Source of the DNA: Zygnema cylindricum
Lineage: Eukaryota; Streptophyta; Zygnematophyceae; Zygnematales; Zygnemataceae
Assembly: GCA_037447655.1 (NCBI GenBank)
Contig: JBBHKE010002372.1
Coordinates: 26,424 to 90,423, forward strand
DNA length: 64,000 bases
Direction of reading: 5' to 3'
How positions within the stretch are numbered: position 1 is the stretch's first letter; each line of letters opens with the position of its first letter. The notes under the pieces are model-generated. The model was not told the origin of the DNA, did no database searches, and was given only the letters and a program-made list of their open reading frames with translations. The position numbers and the translations under genes were made by a program. Below, piece after piece: positions 21,728 to 33,637 of this stretch.

Positions 21728-22612
21728 TGAAATTTTGTGGTCTCTATTGACCCACAGAATGAGCAGCCTATGTAATGCCTCTAGGATAATATTTGCCCCT
21801 TCCACTTTCCCACTGAATAAGTGCCGCCCAGTCACACAAATATTCTGACCACCCTCACCCCTGTGAGGACAAGACTTCCTTGAGTCAAACGCAAAAAGAA
21901 TCACTAAATTGCTCCCTAGAGCAGTAAGTTATGGCTGGTCAAAGATGACCTTTATATTTACAAGCTCTCTTAGAGAGAGGTACCTAAATTTCACTAAGTC
22001 TTGGTCTGCCTACTCACGACTACCTACGACTAAACCCTAGTCCAATAGGAACGCTATATAGTACAAGAAGGTACAATAGGAGATGTACTTATTGTACGGC
22101 CATTGTACGACATGGTCTACAAGGTGACACCTGTGAAATCGGGAGCCATGGTTCCTCCTCCCATCTTCTCCGGTATCAAATAATGTGGCACCACGTGGCA
22201 CCGCGTGACGCTATCTCCAAATGACGCCAAAAGCTCACTTCGCGTGGCGGCTACAATGCCGGCCGTCCGATCAAAACATATTTTACATGGTTCAGATTTG
22301 CGTACATGCATGAATTGCTCCTTTTCGTTAGTCTGCAGTTAATTAGCTGTCGCGTTAATGTTTAAATATCTTTTAAACCAAGCTCGTGTATTGTTTCGCA
22401 GTGCCTTACTGGTTAAGGCGCTTGGCTATAGAGAATCTAAAGGTCGCAGGTTCAAATCTAGACCTAGGCAACATTTTAGTAAAATATCCTCTACTTCAAA
22501 ATCTACCACGTTCTAAATATGGCGGCAGCCATGGCGTGCCTTTGATCCTCACTCTCTTCTCGAAAACAAAACTAAAATAGAGAAGTGAAATATTAATTAC
22601 CTCTTTTCAGCA
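21728..22612 (-). mobile_element. 5' LTR of copia A
   Basis: 885 bp from TGAAATTTTGTGG (plus strand left end) to TTTCAGCA. Same blocks as 16352-17238, including the TATA-like CTATATAG near 22053 and the antisense tRNA-like module at 22399-22472. The right flank AAAAT joins directly to B's LTR. Confidence 0.92.
22399..22472 (+). other. tRNA-like module in A's 5' LTR, antisense to A
   Basis: Same module as in the other LTR; here the B-box reads GGTTCAAATCT, a full consensus match to GGTTCRANYCY. Confidence 0.55.
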
Positions 22613-22617
22613 AAAAT

Positions 22618-23188
22618 ATTTTGAGGTGACGAACCATACAAAATGTTTCAGGTGCTTAATCACAGTAGTAGCTAAAGTCCAGTTGATTTTCGTACTGTAG
22701 TACGAAGCACCTGGGTGGTTCGTCACTTGTGGTCCCACGTGAATCACGCCTCGTCTTTTGTGGTCCCACGTAAATCATGCTTCATCACTTGCGGTCCAAT
22801 GTGAATCATGATTGTGGTCCCAGGTGAATCGCGTCCGTCAATGTCTCTGAAAAACAATGTTCAAATGTCGTACTGTACAATTTATTTCAAAAATATCCAG
22901 ACGTCTCCATTTAGTGATTATAAAAACATTATGTACCATATACTTCCAAAATAGCCGTACCGTATATTTTCCAAGGTATTCGGATCAGATTCCGTCCGTC
23001 TAATCTGGCGATTTCAATTTTCTGCTGCGTGACGCGTGTCGACGCCACTCCGTTAAACCTGCAAAGGTACAATACACTCTATTGTACTTTGGCTATTGTA
23101 ACACTAATAAAGGTAAGTCTATTTAGATATTATTCTAAGTCTTTTTGGTCTACGCTATTTACTGATCTGAAGATTCCAAATCTCAACA
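22618..23188 (-). mobile_element. 3' LTR of copia B, proximal part
   Basis: Continues the LTR interrupted at 16351. On the minus strand it starts TGTTGAGATTTGG at 23188, preceded by polypurine GGGGAG, and matches 27785-28379. Full LTR without A would be about 1.08 kb, against 1055 bp for the 5' LTR. Confidence 0.9.
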
Positions 23189-23983
23189 CTCCCCTAAATC
23201 TTTAGACTCAGTTACTCAGTTAGTCGAAAAGCTTCTCTGCAAAACTGCAATTTAGGAGCAGGTAGGGCTTTAGTTAACATGTCAGCCACCATCTTCTCAT
23301 CTGGTAAACAACATAACTTAATCACTTTTGCAAGTACCTTTTCCCTTACAAAGTGAAGTCTAACATCCATGTGTTATCTTTTAAAATGATGGTTGTGGTT
23401 AGAAACAATGGCAATGGCTGCCTGGTTATCACACCAAATAGACTGAGGACCTGTTTGCATGTACCCAAGTTCCTGTAGAATAGACTTGACCCATAAGAGC
23501 TCCTTGAGGGCCGAAGGTGCTGCCATGTATTCAGACTCCATTGTGGATTGCGTTATAACCTTTTGTAATTTGCTACTCTAGCAGCAAGTTCCCTCTCCAA
23601 TCTTAAGCACAAAACCAGTTGTAGATTTTCAGCTTGGCATGTTCCCATAGCTAGCATTGCTCCACGTCTGTATTTTCACCTCTCCTCCTCCGAGTACAAG
23701 CTTGAAATTTGAGTACCTGCAACATATCTTAACACCCTTTTTGTTGCTTCTCAGTTTGCCCTTTTAGGATTCTCCAGACTTCTACTCAAGACTCCCACAG
23801 TTGCTGCGATATCAGGTCTCGTGCAGTTCAAAAAACATTTAAGACTTCCAACTACCTATCTATATGGCTTTGAAGCCATAAACTCCTCCTCCCCTGACTC
23901 TAGACTCTCACAAACCATTATGCCTGAATCTGAATCCCTTCTTTCCTATTTCTGCCTGCATTCCATGGGAGTTATAGATCCCT
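23189..23983 (-). pseudogene. Copia B RNase H end
   Basis: Reading down: a mutated VVGSLKCF block, NCTRPDIAATVGVLSRSLENPK, RNase H pieces STMESEYMAAPSALKEL, WVKSILQELGYMQTGPQSIWC, and a terminal VADMLTKALPAP stretch before the polypurine tract. Several stops (for example in CCW and YR-VV motifs). Confidence 0.88.
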
Positions 23984-24720
23984 TTACATCTTCATTTCAA
24001 ATCTTTCGAGCATGTTACCTATTGCTTCATTGTGAGTCAACATAATTAGCCTCTTGTTTTTGTCTCTTTCAACCTGTTTTCCTAAGATGTATTTGGCCTC
24101 ACCGAGGTCCTTCATCTCGAACCTAGACCTTAAAGCCGCTTTAATGTGGTTTATTTCATCCATTAACTTACCTATTATTAATAGATCATCCACATATACA
24201 GCAATGAAAATTATCCCATCCTCTCCTTGTAAAACATATACAGAATGATCTGAGCTAATTCTCTTAAAACCTAGCCCATTCAAAAACTCATCTAACTTCA
24301 GATTCCACTGACGCGGGGCTTGTTTTAGCCCATACAAAGATTTCATCAATTTACACACTAATTCTTCCTTTCCCTTTTCAACATGCATATCAGGTTGTTT
24401 CATATAAATGGTTTCTTCTAACTCCCCATGCAAGAAAGTAGTTTTAACATCCATTTGTTGTATTTCCATATTTTCTATAGCCGCTAGACTTAGCAAAATT
24501 GTGACAGTGGGAAATCTTACAACTGGAGAGAAGGTTTCTTCAAAGTTAATACCTTCTTTTTTATTCTACCCTTTGGCCACTAGTCTGGCTTTATACCTTT
24601 CGATGGTGTTGTCCAGGTTCAGCTTCACCTTGAATACCTATTTGCTGCCGATGGCTTTTCTGCCCGGAGGAAGATCCACTTACTCCCACGTCTGTGCCTC
24701 CATAATAGATTTTATTTAAT
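23984..24720 (-). pseudogene. pol: Copia B reverse transcriptase
   Basis: RT blocks in order: a VFKVKLNLDNTIERYKARL stretch with two nearby nonsense codons, EGINFEETFSPVVRFPT, then a 170-codon open stretch: IQQMDVKTTFLHGELEE, KSLYGLKQAPRQWNLKLDEF, FIAVYVDDLLIIGKLMDE (YVDD intact), EMKDLGEAKYILGKQVERDK and NEAIGNMLERFEMKM before a stop. Enough of the palm survives to place it clearly, but stops upstream and downstream would prevent a full enzyme. Confidence 0.92.
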
Positions 24721-24759
24721 CGTTTGCCACCTCGATCCAGTGATTTCTCTCAGGTGATG

Positions 24760-25260
24760 AGAAGGCCTCCTTGATCGTTAGAGGATCCTCTGTAGCTGCA
24801 GAAAATACAAAGTGAGAGCTTGCTTGCAGACGGCTGCTATATCTCTTTCCCCCCGGAAATTTCGAGGCTGAGATCGTCGGCAACCTCTGATTTTTTTGTT
24901 AAGTTTGAACTGTAACTTGATCATGTACAGAGTCTGTTGTAGTGCCTTCCACCAAGGGCGTAGCTTGTGGTGAAGCATTCTGTAAAAGCACCAAAGGAAT
25001 TGAAGGAAGAGGTGTCCCACTTGCCAGTGGAAAGTAGACTCGCTGCGTATGATAAAAAATGACATATTCTTGCTTTTCCTTTGTCAGTTGATCTGGCACT
25101 TTAAAAAGGTCAACCGAATCCTGTTCATCTTTAATCTCTATATTCTTAGAGATAATAACTTTTTGTTTCTCAAATACAAAAACTCTATATCCTTTTGCAT
25201 TATCATCATACCCCATGAAAATCCCACGTAGGCCTTTAGCCTCCATTTTCCATCTATCCT
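24760..25260 (-). pseudogene. Copia B integrase C-terminus and linker
   Basis: EAKGLRGIFMGYDDNAKGYR followed by VFVFEKQKVIISKNIEIKD, a typical copia integrase tail (GxxxGYDDxxKGYRV), then a Pro/Ser/Gln-rich linker leading to RT. Frameshifts separate it from both neighbours. Confidence 0.85.
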
Positions 25261-25330
25261 ATAAAGTATCTAAAATAAAACACTTGCTGCCAAAGATCTT
25301 AAAGTGACTAACATCAGGTGTTTCTCCTGT

Positions 25331-26400
25331 CTAAAGCTCATAAAGTTTAGTGCTAACACACCTAGAAGCAATTCTATTTTTAATATAAACAGCACAGTTA
25401 AGTGCTTCAGCCCAGAATTTCAAATCTAGCCCTATATCAGGAAGCATGGACCGAGTACTCTTTGTCACTCTCCTATTTAATCTCTCTAAAACAACATTCT
25501 GTTTCGGTGTAGATAGAACTGCAAGATTGTGACAGATACCTTCTTGAAGGAGAAATTGTTTAAATTCCTTTGATGTGTATTCTCCCCCGTTGTCCGATCT
25601 CAACGCCAATATTGGAACTCCATGAAGCTTTTCCGCCCACGCTTTGTAGTGTTTGACTGAGTAAACACTTGACTTTCATGTTGCATAAAGTAAAATTTGG
25701 TGTACCTCGAGTAGTCATCTGTAAATGTGACCATATAGTGGACGCCTCCAGCCGAAGCCCCTTGTGAAAGACGGAGAACATCAGAATGTATTAGCTGCAT
25801 AACTTTTTCCAATCTATGGTCTGTTTCCTATGGAAATGGAAATTTGTGGATCTTGCCAAGTGAACAACTATCACGTGATTTTATAGGATGAGATGTGAGA
25901 GAAACTCCATCAACTTTACCCGAATTCACCATTTTCTTTATATTATCATAGTTCATGTGTCCAAATCTCTTATGCCACAACTCATTATCAGATTGGACAC
26001 AAGAGAAGAGAACATAATTTCCCTTATATTCAGCCATGTCCATCCCGTACATTTTGCTACCATCTCTTGTTCTTGTTACTGCAAATTTCCCTTTCTTGCT
26101 TACAATCTGTCTCCCTCCTTTCAAAACAACTTCAAAGCCTTTGCTCTCCACTAATGATGTAGAAATAAGATTCTTCCTAAAATCTGGAACATACAAATCA
26201 TTGTGAAGGGTACTCTCTACTGAATTTTCCCCCAAATCTACCATCAAAGATACATCACCCTGAGCTGAGGTCTGAACACTCATGCCACAAGTATAGTAGA
26301 TACTCTTTGGAGATGTTTGTTGCAGATTTGTAAAAGCTCCCTTGTTCCAGCACATGTGCGCCAATGCTCTCGTGTCCATGATTCATCTTGGATCCTTTTG
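25331..26400 (-). pseudogene. pol: Copia B protease and integrase
   Basis: Protease motif MDTRALAHMC (Arg where D-S/T-G-A needs Gly), the same change as in C1. Then LWHKRFGHMNYDNIKKM and a CSLGK zinc finger in which one Cys of the usual C-x2-C is Ser-flanked, then integrase with Asp in IHSDVLRLS, a frameshift near 25610, Asp in RSDNGGEYTSK and Glu in VLERLNRR. A nonsense codon lies just before the protease and another after the zinc finger. Confidence 0.9.
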
Positions 26401-27392
26401 ACCCTCGATGGGAGCCGCCATAGCAAACAACTCCCCCTCCTCGTGCTTATTAAAGCTTAAAAACTCATCTGTATCAATGGCAGAAGTTGGGAAAAGAGCA
26501 TTTCCGCGGGAGGGATTTCCAGAAAAACCATTTTGATATTGGTTTTGCTGCCAACCTGGTCTGTATAACCCTGTCTCATAAGCCTTGTTTAGTTTAGGAC
26601 AGTTCCTGTATCCATGACCCTTTTCATAACAATAAAAACAAGTAGTAGTAGATGGCCTATTCTGCCTCTGATTAAACTGATTCTGATTTTGGTTAAAGTG
26701 ATTCCTATTCTGATTGATTTGACTTCTTTTGTCAAAATCTATGGCAAATGCTTCAACTTTTCTTTCTCCTTCAAGGAATTTAGTATTAGTTTCTTCCTCC
26801 AATATAGGATTTTACGCTAACTGAAATAACCAGCTAGCTTTATCATGATTTTTTAATTGAACTGTCACACATTTCATGCTATTAGAGAGACCTCTAATAA
26901 GCAAAGCTGCCTGTTGGAACTCAGGAAATGACCCCTCAGCAGAAGAATGAGCATCAATGTGTGCACGAAAATTGTCACAATACTCGACCATAGTCCCCCC
27001 GAGTATTTATATCCCCAAATTTTTCCAACCACTAAGAGCTCATATTGAACATTCGCTTTTTCAAAAGCGGATTTCAGCGATGTCCATATCTCGCTCACCT
27101 TCTTCATTTTCAGTCGAGACCTCACCAAATTTTCTGAAATACAAAGAATTAGATTGTTCCTTGCCATTTAATTCTTTCTCGCCCAAGTTGGATCTGTTAA
27201 ATCAAGGGAGCCATCCAAGTCCCCCAATAAGTCAGCAGTTTCAAACGATGATTCAACCATCGCCACCCAGTACGCATACTTTTGGCCATTGAAAATAGGA
27301 ATTATTGGCAAAAGGCCCATAACCTGTTGTTCTACAACCATTGTTGCAAGCGGAGGACCAGCAGTAGTAGTGGAAGTAGACATGAAAAACAA
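26401..27392 (-). pseudogene. gag: Copia B gag, starting inside the 5' LTR
   Basis: An open frame begins at 27392 within the LTR (MFFMSTSTT), runs through the LTR end at 27325, through the PBS (codons QVMGL) and on into IPIFNGQKYAYWVAMVESSF with no stop until 27168. A shift then leads to ARNNLILCISENLVRSRLKM, KIWGYKYSG, later EEETNTKFLEGERKVEAF, a Gln/Asn-rich segment and an intact zinc knuckle CFYCYEKGHGYRNC. Either the LTR ATG or the ATG inside the PBS could initiate translation. Broken by stops and frameshifts. Confidence 0.85.
27314..27324 (-). promoter_or_regulatory. Primer-binding site of B, half-tRNA type
   Basis: GGTTATGGGCC on the minus strand, directly after the LTR end ACAACA. 11-nt match to the anticodon arm of initiator tRNA-Met, the same core as in A and C1. 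Confidence 0.75.
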
Positions 27393-28379
27393 CAGAAACT
27401 ATCAAAGTACCTACTCAACAGCCAACTTTGAACTGACACAAAATATGACTCAAAAAACCAATATGCTTCAAATTTGCCACAGAGATACAAAATACAGTAA
27501 AATGACAATTCCCAAAATTGCAGCCCAAATGACCTAGTAAACTGTAAGATATGATGTCTGGAATTTTCCCAAAAACTGCCCTTAGAAAATCATATTCCCA
27601 ATACTGGATAATACAAAATTGGCAAAGTCCTAAAATATATACTCACAGTGAGTATCTACTGGTTACACAAATTCGGGTGATCTTACACAAATTCGGGTGA
27701 TCGTACTACGGAACTATCCTGACTGACGACAAAGAATCCAGAAATACTAATTTTTAATACACTAAACTACAAAACTTTGTTATTCAAATATTTTCAGGTG
27801 ACGAACCGTACAAAATGTTCCAAGTACTTAGTCACACTAGTCGCTAAATTCCAGCTGACTGTCATAGTGTAGTACGAAGCACCTGAGTGCTTCGTCACTT
27901 GTGGTCCTACGTGAATCACGCCTCGTCACTTGTGGTCCTATGTAAATCATGCTTCGTCACTTGCGGTCCCACGTGAATCATGATTGTGGTCCCAGGTGAA
28001 TCGCGTCCGTCGACGTCTCTCAAAAACAATGTTCATAAGTCGTACCGTACAATTTATTTCCGAAATATCCGGATGTCTCCATTTAATGATCATAAAAACA
28101 TTCCGTACCATATACTTCCAAAATATCCGTATGAATCCAAAATAGACATACCGTATATTTTCCGAGGTATCTGGATCGGATTCCGTCCGTCTGATCTGGC
28201 GATTTCAATTGTCTGCTGCGTGACGCGTGTCGACGCCACTCTGTAAAACCTGCAAAGGTACAATGCACTCTATTGTACTTTGGCTAGTGTAACACTTATA
28301 AAGGTAAGTCTATTTAGATACTATTCTAAGTCTTTTTGGTCTAATCTATTTACTGAACTAAACATTTCAAATCTCAACA
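27325..28379 (-). mobile_element. 5' LTR of copia B
   Basis: 1055 bp from TGTTGTTCTAC to TCTCAACA (plus orientation). It begins TGTTGAGATTTG on the minus strand. Followed by ATTCC, the target duplication. The inner 68 bp code for the proposed gag leader. Confidence 0.92.
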
Positions 28380-28384
28380 ATTCC
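28380..28384. other. Target-site duplication of copia B, right copy (ATTCC)
   Basis: Partner of 15835-15839. Confidence 0.85.
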
Positions 28385-28630
28385 TGTAGTTTTGTTGCAG
28401 TATACCTTGGCCGACCTTGTGAATTGTTTTTTTTTTTTACGGTCGACATACGCAAGCGAGACACCTTTTTAACTGCCATTACTATATTTCATCGGGCAAA
28501 GTTGTTTGACGGATTGACCGTCAAATTTGAACTTAAAGGTACGTAGCTTGTATGAAATTGTACTTCAAATGTACAATTTCTGACAACTACCTACGCGCAG
28601 CAAAAATCGTCTCTTCGATTAGCAATTGCC
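28385..28630 (+). mobile_element. Foldback element R2, right arm
   Basis: Parallels R1 at 38740-38993: a GTGAATTGTTTTTT stretch, GACGG.TTGACCGTCAAAT, TACGTAGCTTGTA, CTTCAAATGTACAATTT, TGACAACTACCT.CGCGCAG and the terminal GATTAGCAATT. It is the continuation of 15656-15839 beyond copia B. Confidence 0.8.
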
Positions 28631-28639
28631 TTATGATTT

Positions 28640-30900
28640 TAGGGTCTTTAGGGTACATTGTTGTACATGTAAGTAAATTCCAGTTTTAATGCGTTAAATT
28701 CTTTTTAAATTTACTGTGTCCGTGTATTTTCATACTTCTTAGGGTTTTTTCATGGGAAAGGGCGGGGGTTTAGGGTTTTTAAGGTGCATTATCCTACATT
28801 TCTTACAATTCCGTAAATTTCAATACAGTCATTCCCATCTTTTTTTCGTACGTTTGAGAATTATTCAGGGTTTAGGGGACAATTTCCGTACATTCTGGTC
28901 ATAGTTGTTCAAAACGCATTTTACGCAACATTCAAACACGCGAATTATACTTGACGAACGCATTGAAAGATTTGAAAAATTCATTAAAATCGTTAATGAA
29001 TTTTCATCCGTACTACTCAGTACATGAAAAAGAAATGAATTTTACATATACCGCGGTTTGTAAGTTTTCCGTTAAATGAGTGCTAAAAAATTTTACAAAA
29101 ATTTATCACACTCCATATATATGTTGGAATTTCCCCATCGACTGGTAACAAAAAATTGTAAATATAGTGCCAGTTTCAAATTTCCGCCAACGCAAAAAAA
29201 ATGGCAATGACCGTTTGTGTGATAGTATCGCAACCATGACATCCTTCGGTTCCGTTTTCAACATTCCATGGCGGCTTCTTAAAAAAATAATTTAAAAAGA
29301 CGTTCGTACAGTTTTCAAACTTACCGCGCGCAAATAGTGTGACATTTCAATGTTTCTTTTCAAAAATGTCCGTACATTTTTGATAAATTTACGTACATGT
29401 TCCGTGAAATTTCTGTTTAGAGTTTACTCGATAAAGAGTACTAATAACTGCAAAATATTCTTTTGTCAAATTTTGTACATTTCCGTAAAAAAACGTACAT
29501 TTTACGAGAAATACTTTATTTTTCTGGAAATTGTCTGCTCAGTTTACCAGATAGAAAATACATTGCGATTTTTTGCGATTTTTTGCGATTTTCTGCAATT
29601 TTTTCAACTGTCACGAATTAAACGTAAAAATCAGAAAAATTGAAAAAATTGCATGATTTGAACAACAGCGATTCCGCTACATCGTACAACGGAATTTACA
29701 AAAAGTATGAAAGTAACGAATGCTACATAAAAATAGGAAAAAAGTGAAAATCCGTACGAATTGAACATCTATGGTTTATTAGCATCATTGCGGATGCTGT
29801 TCACTACCTATTGGGAATTTACTACATTACTGTTGTGCTAATGCAAAATGTAATATATTTCAAAAGATAATTTAGGTTTTAGGCCATTCGCCTAAAACAA
29901 ATTAGCTTTAATTTTTAAACTTAACTATAAGTTAGGTACATTTCATATTTTTCCCAGAGTGTAGAAGTTATAACACATATCCGACGTTTAAACATGAGAG
30001 AACAAGTTTCGTTGATTTTTCCTAGTCTTTATCATTGAGAACCAAATCTGAGTGTGCTTTTTCGTATCGATGTTGTTATTTGTAGTGTTGTGTATCGGAA
30101 AAAAAGCCAGAAGACACTAACTATACCAATGCACACATATTGGTTATCGATAAGTCACGATATGCTAACCCGAGTTTACTAATTTCCATCTAAGACAAAA
30201 TCCAAGTGACCTTCACAAACACGACGACCCAGTATAAAAAAGTCAATTATAAATTACTTATCATATGTTCATACATCAAGCAAAATTTATACATGCATAG
30301 GAGTTTGAATGGTAGCAAGATGTTATTGTCCATGTACTTTGCAAAAACGAAACAACCGAAAAACATAACATCTAAACTTGTTGTACATCTAGATATACAT
30401 GAGCAACGTTTTCACGCAACACCTCTTTAACTTCATTTTCTTCTTAGTTTGTTATTCTCACCGATGTTGCTACATTCATGCACGAGACATAACAGCCTCC
30501 CCATCCAGTTTTTCAACACAAAAGGACCACAAGCTTATCAAGCTAGTAGGTAGTGGTTACACTGTCACAAAATATTTCGTTGAGATGTAAAACCTCAACA
30601 CAAGCCTACGCTAGAAAATTTAGATACGCATCTCCACCTACGAAACGCATAGGAGCTGAAGCTTTGGGACAACATCAATAGAGTACACCAATAGAGTTCT
30701 GCATATTTACAATTTCCAACTCAAAAATCAACGCTTTATCACTTTGGAAACTAAAGCCCTTCGTCATCCTTGCAATTTCACACTGAAAGAAAAGATCATA
30801 TCATGGATGCTCATGTAATGTACTGTAACAGGCACGATTACAAAAGCCTAAAACCCTCCTAGAACCCTCGGAGCATTGATAGGCTCAGTGATTGGCTCAC
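28640..30900. other. 2.3 kb with no recognisable gene
   Basis: AT-rich DNA with many GTACATTT and CGTAC words. A short (GCGATTTTTT) repeat of about 3 copies lies near 29570. Short open frames show no motif or codon pattern I trust. Confidence 0.6.
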
Positions 30901-30903
30901 TAT

Positions 30904-32132
30904 TCAAGTCTCTACACGAGAGCGATCAGTGCCAACAGTTGGTGAAATATCCGGAATAGGAGCTCCGGCAACAGTTGGTGAAATATCTGGAATAGGAGCT
31001 CCGGTAGGATGACAAGTGGCCTGCCCTCCTTTTGTATCCCTGGTACGATCCTCATCAGTTTTTGGTGGCTTGGCTCCAACCACAGTCCTTGCCTTCTCCA
31101 TGGTCTGCAAGAGTTTTACAAAAAACAACATTAAGTCAACAAAGCTCAAAAGAACGACCTTGTGTGCCTTGTGTTTGGAAGAAACAAATTTATTTGCTTT
31201 ATTTTCTATCAATACTTGGAGATTTGAACCGTTGATTCTTTCAATTATTTTGGTATTGATACCCAAAGAAAGTATGGATACATGTGAATTATCAAATGAT
31301 TACAACTTTTAAACTTCATTCTTTTGAAGAGAACTACAGTGTTAATTGTTATTAGTGTTAAAGTTTTTTTCGCCACTTAAAATATCTTTTCTCTGTACAC
31401 ACTTGTCGGATCGCCAATAGGAAGATGAGAGTCTTGGCTTTGAATAGCAACCATCCGATTGGCAATCCGACAAGTGTGTATGGAGAAAAGATGTTCTAAG
31501 TGGCGAAAAAAACTTTAACATTAATAGCGTTTAGCGTGTAGCAGTGTCCCAGAAAGTTGAAAAGACAGAGCATAGTATTGAGAGGGAGAGGGACAGGGAG
31601 AGAATAGCCGCAAAGAAAAAAAACTTGCAAAAGACATGTAAATATGCAGGTCTAATTTTAAGTGAACAAAACTAAAAGTTGGGGTAGGTAACCTTTTGGT
31701 CTTTTGGACCCTTCTTCTCCTCTTTTATTTTCCGATTTTTCTTTTTGTTGCGCTGTTCCCTGCAAAGCAAAGTAAGGAAAGGTCAAAACAAAGTAATAGA
31801 TTTTTACAGATAACCTCGGATTAAAAACAAACTAGACCAGGATAAGCCGCCACCTATGCCAAAAAAAATGCCAAAAAATGCCAAAAAATGCCAAAAACTA
31901 AAAAATTGCAAAAAAATGCCAAAATAATTCCAAAAAAATGCCAAAAAATGCCAAAACTTGCCAAAAATTGCAAAACAATGCCAAAAAAATGCCCAAAAAT
32001 GGGAAAACCTCTCCTACAACAGAGTACGCCATATTTGCATTCAATTGTAAAAAATAAAATAGGATCGGTCGGAAAAAACTCGGCTTACCAACCAAAATCC
32101 GAAATCCGTTGCAATTCTCCCGAAGCTGCCAT
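30904..32132 (-). CDS. Candidate small spliced gene, 103 aa, function unknown
   Basis: Three minus-strand exons fit in phase: 32132-32089 (MAASGELQRISDFG plus two bases), 31759-31693 (completing Trp, then EQRNKKKNRKIKEEKKGPKD) and 31104-30904 (ending SRVET, stop). Donors are GTAAGC and GTTACC; acceptors are TTTGCAG and CTTGCAG. Both junction phases agree without adjustment. The middle is strongly basic. The C-terminal exon has a perfect repeat of GAPIPDISPTV in tandem. I do not recognise the family. Intron 1 holds a 10-bp satellite; intron 2 holds an M1 MITE. Second donor is weak. Alternative: chance open frames. Confidence 0.5.
31333..31546. repeat. M1 MITE copy b
   Basis: Starts ACTACAGTGTTAATTG and ends in a degenerate inverted copy (TTAATAGCGTTTAGCGTGTAG). 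Interior TTTTTTCGCCACTTAAAA and TACACACTTGTCGGAT are mirrored by ATCCGACAAGTGTG and TAAGTGGCGAAAAA. Lies in intron 2 of the candidate gene. Confidence 0.85.
31857..32002. repeat. (TGCCAAAAAA)n tandem repeat
   Basis: About 14 imperfect copies of a 9-11 base unit TGCCAAAA(A)(A), some reduced to TGCAAAAAA. Lies in intron 1 of the candidate gene. Confidence 0.9.
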
Positions 32133-32139
32133 CGCCTGA

Positions 32140-33637
32140 ATTCTGACTTTTATTTCCTGCGACACCATATATTAAATAAAGTACTTAATTTAATTATAAT
32201 AACATTATATTCACTTCGTCTTTGTGACGCCGAATTTCGTGCGAAATTTTGGAATTCCGCGAAAAAGGTGTGCATCAACGGCCACAATTTATAGTAGATC
32301 AGATCGTCGGATTTTGAATCGACGGCTGATTTCTATTCAATAAAATACAATATATAATATGTATTACATATTATATAATGTATATATATCATTAATTGAC
32401 AGATTTTGAATCACCGGCTGATTTCTATACAATGTAATACAATATATAATATACATTATATATTGTATATTAACGGATTTTTATGCACCGGTTGATTTCT
32501 CTATGGTACCTTTACAATACCTATTCACGTCAAGAAGTTTGTTTAAAAAAAGCGACATCTAGAAGCGCCACATTCCCTTTTTCCTACCAAAAAAAAAAAA
32601 AAAACATCCATTTCTATTATATGTAATAATCCTTATTATTTATTATCCATATGAGCGATAAGCAAGGCAAATCATCGCATGCTTACATTTTTCATATTCT
32701 CCATAAACTTGCTTTCCTTCCGAGGCTCTCTGATACCCTTCCCATGTTCTTCCATTTCTATGTCTTTATGACTTTTTAGAAATAACAAAAAAGAAAATTT
32801 TCCTTTTGCTTCCTTGTTTTACTTATGCCCCTGCAATATTTATTTTACTCTTCGCCACCAATGCTCTTATTTGAAAATTTCCTTCGCTTTTTATTCCTCC
32901 CTCTCTCACTCTCTTTCTCTCTCTTTTTTTCTCTCTCCCTCTTCTCTCTCCCTCTCTCTCTCGAGTTTTTGCTCCTTCTCTTTCTCTCCCTCCTCCAATA
33001 CAAGTTGCAACTTTTATGTTCTTATCTTGTATTGCCAATGCATGGTGCAAACCCAAAAAAATATAAAAATCACAAATTCCTAAATTCTTTTAGGACTTTG
33101 CTTGCTCAGCGTGTTTCATGCATTAATGCAATTTTTTTTAAAGCCGTACCAGAAAAAGGTACAATCATTTAATGAAATGTGTACGGATTGGTGTACTTTT
33201 CAAGAAAAGTCTCATGACACGTGTCCCTTTTTACAAAAGAAGATCTTTTTTGAGATCTGCCGAGCTTCATCAAATGCATGGCTGTAAGACCGGCGAAAAT
33301 AACTTTTTTATGTACGGATTTTTTTTTTACAATGCTCAATTTTTTTGTACTTCCAGGCAGCTTGCTGATTTAAAAAAAAAAAAAAAAGACTATGGGTTTG
33401 CATTGGAAATATGTCTTAAAATTTTGTGTCGACCAGGAAATCTTTTTCTTTTAGGGCAGTTGAAGTCTGCAAATAAAAGCAATTCATTCGAAAAAATTTC
33501 AGGCCCATTGTTTGGAGTTAAATTGCAATTTAAATATAAGAAATAAATATACATTAAACATTTACTTTATTTTAGGTAATGCTTCAGCTTTGCATGAAAT
33601 GAGTGTCATGCCGTACGACGTCGTTTACTCACTTTAG
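32140..33637. other. No gene; AT repeats and CT microsatellite
   Basis: 32300-32500 has two direct copies of a roughly 90-bp block (GATTTTGAATC.(A/C)CGGCTGATTTCTAT then AATACAATATATAATA). 32895-32995 is a TCTC tract. The rest is AT-rich without a credible gene. The part just above 32132 would be the promoter of the candidate minus-strand gene. Confidence 0.6.

Noticed and set aside
27980-28268. Overlapping 88- and 61-codon frames in B's 5' LTR
   Set aside because: Within the LTR, not conserved in frame in the other LTR, no motif.
31857-32002. TGCCAAAAAA repeats as a CRISPR-like array
   Set aside because: Simple 10-bp satellite without spacers, in a eukaryotic intron.
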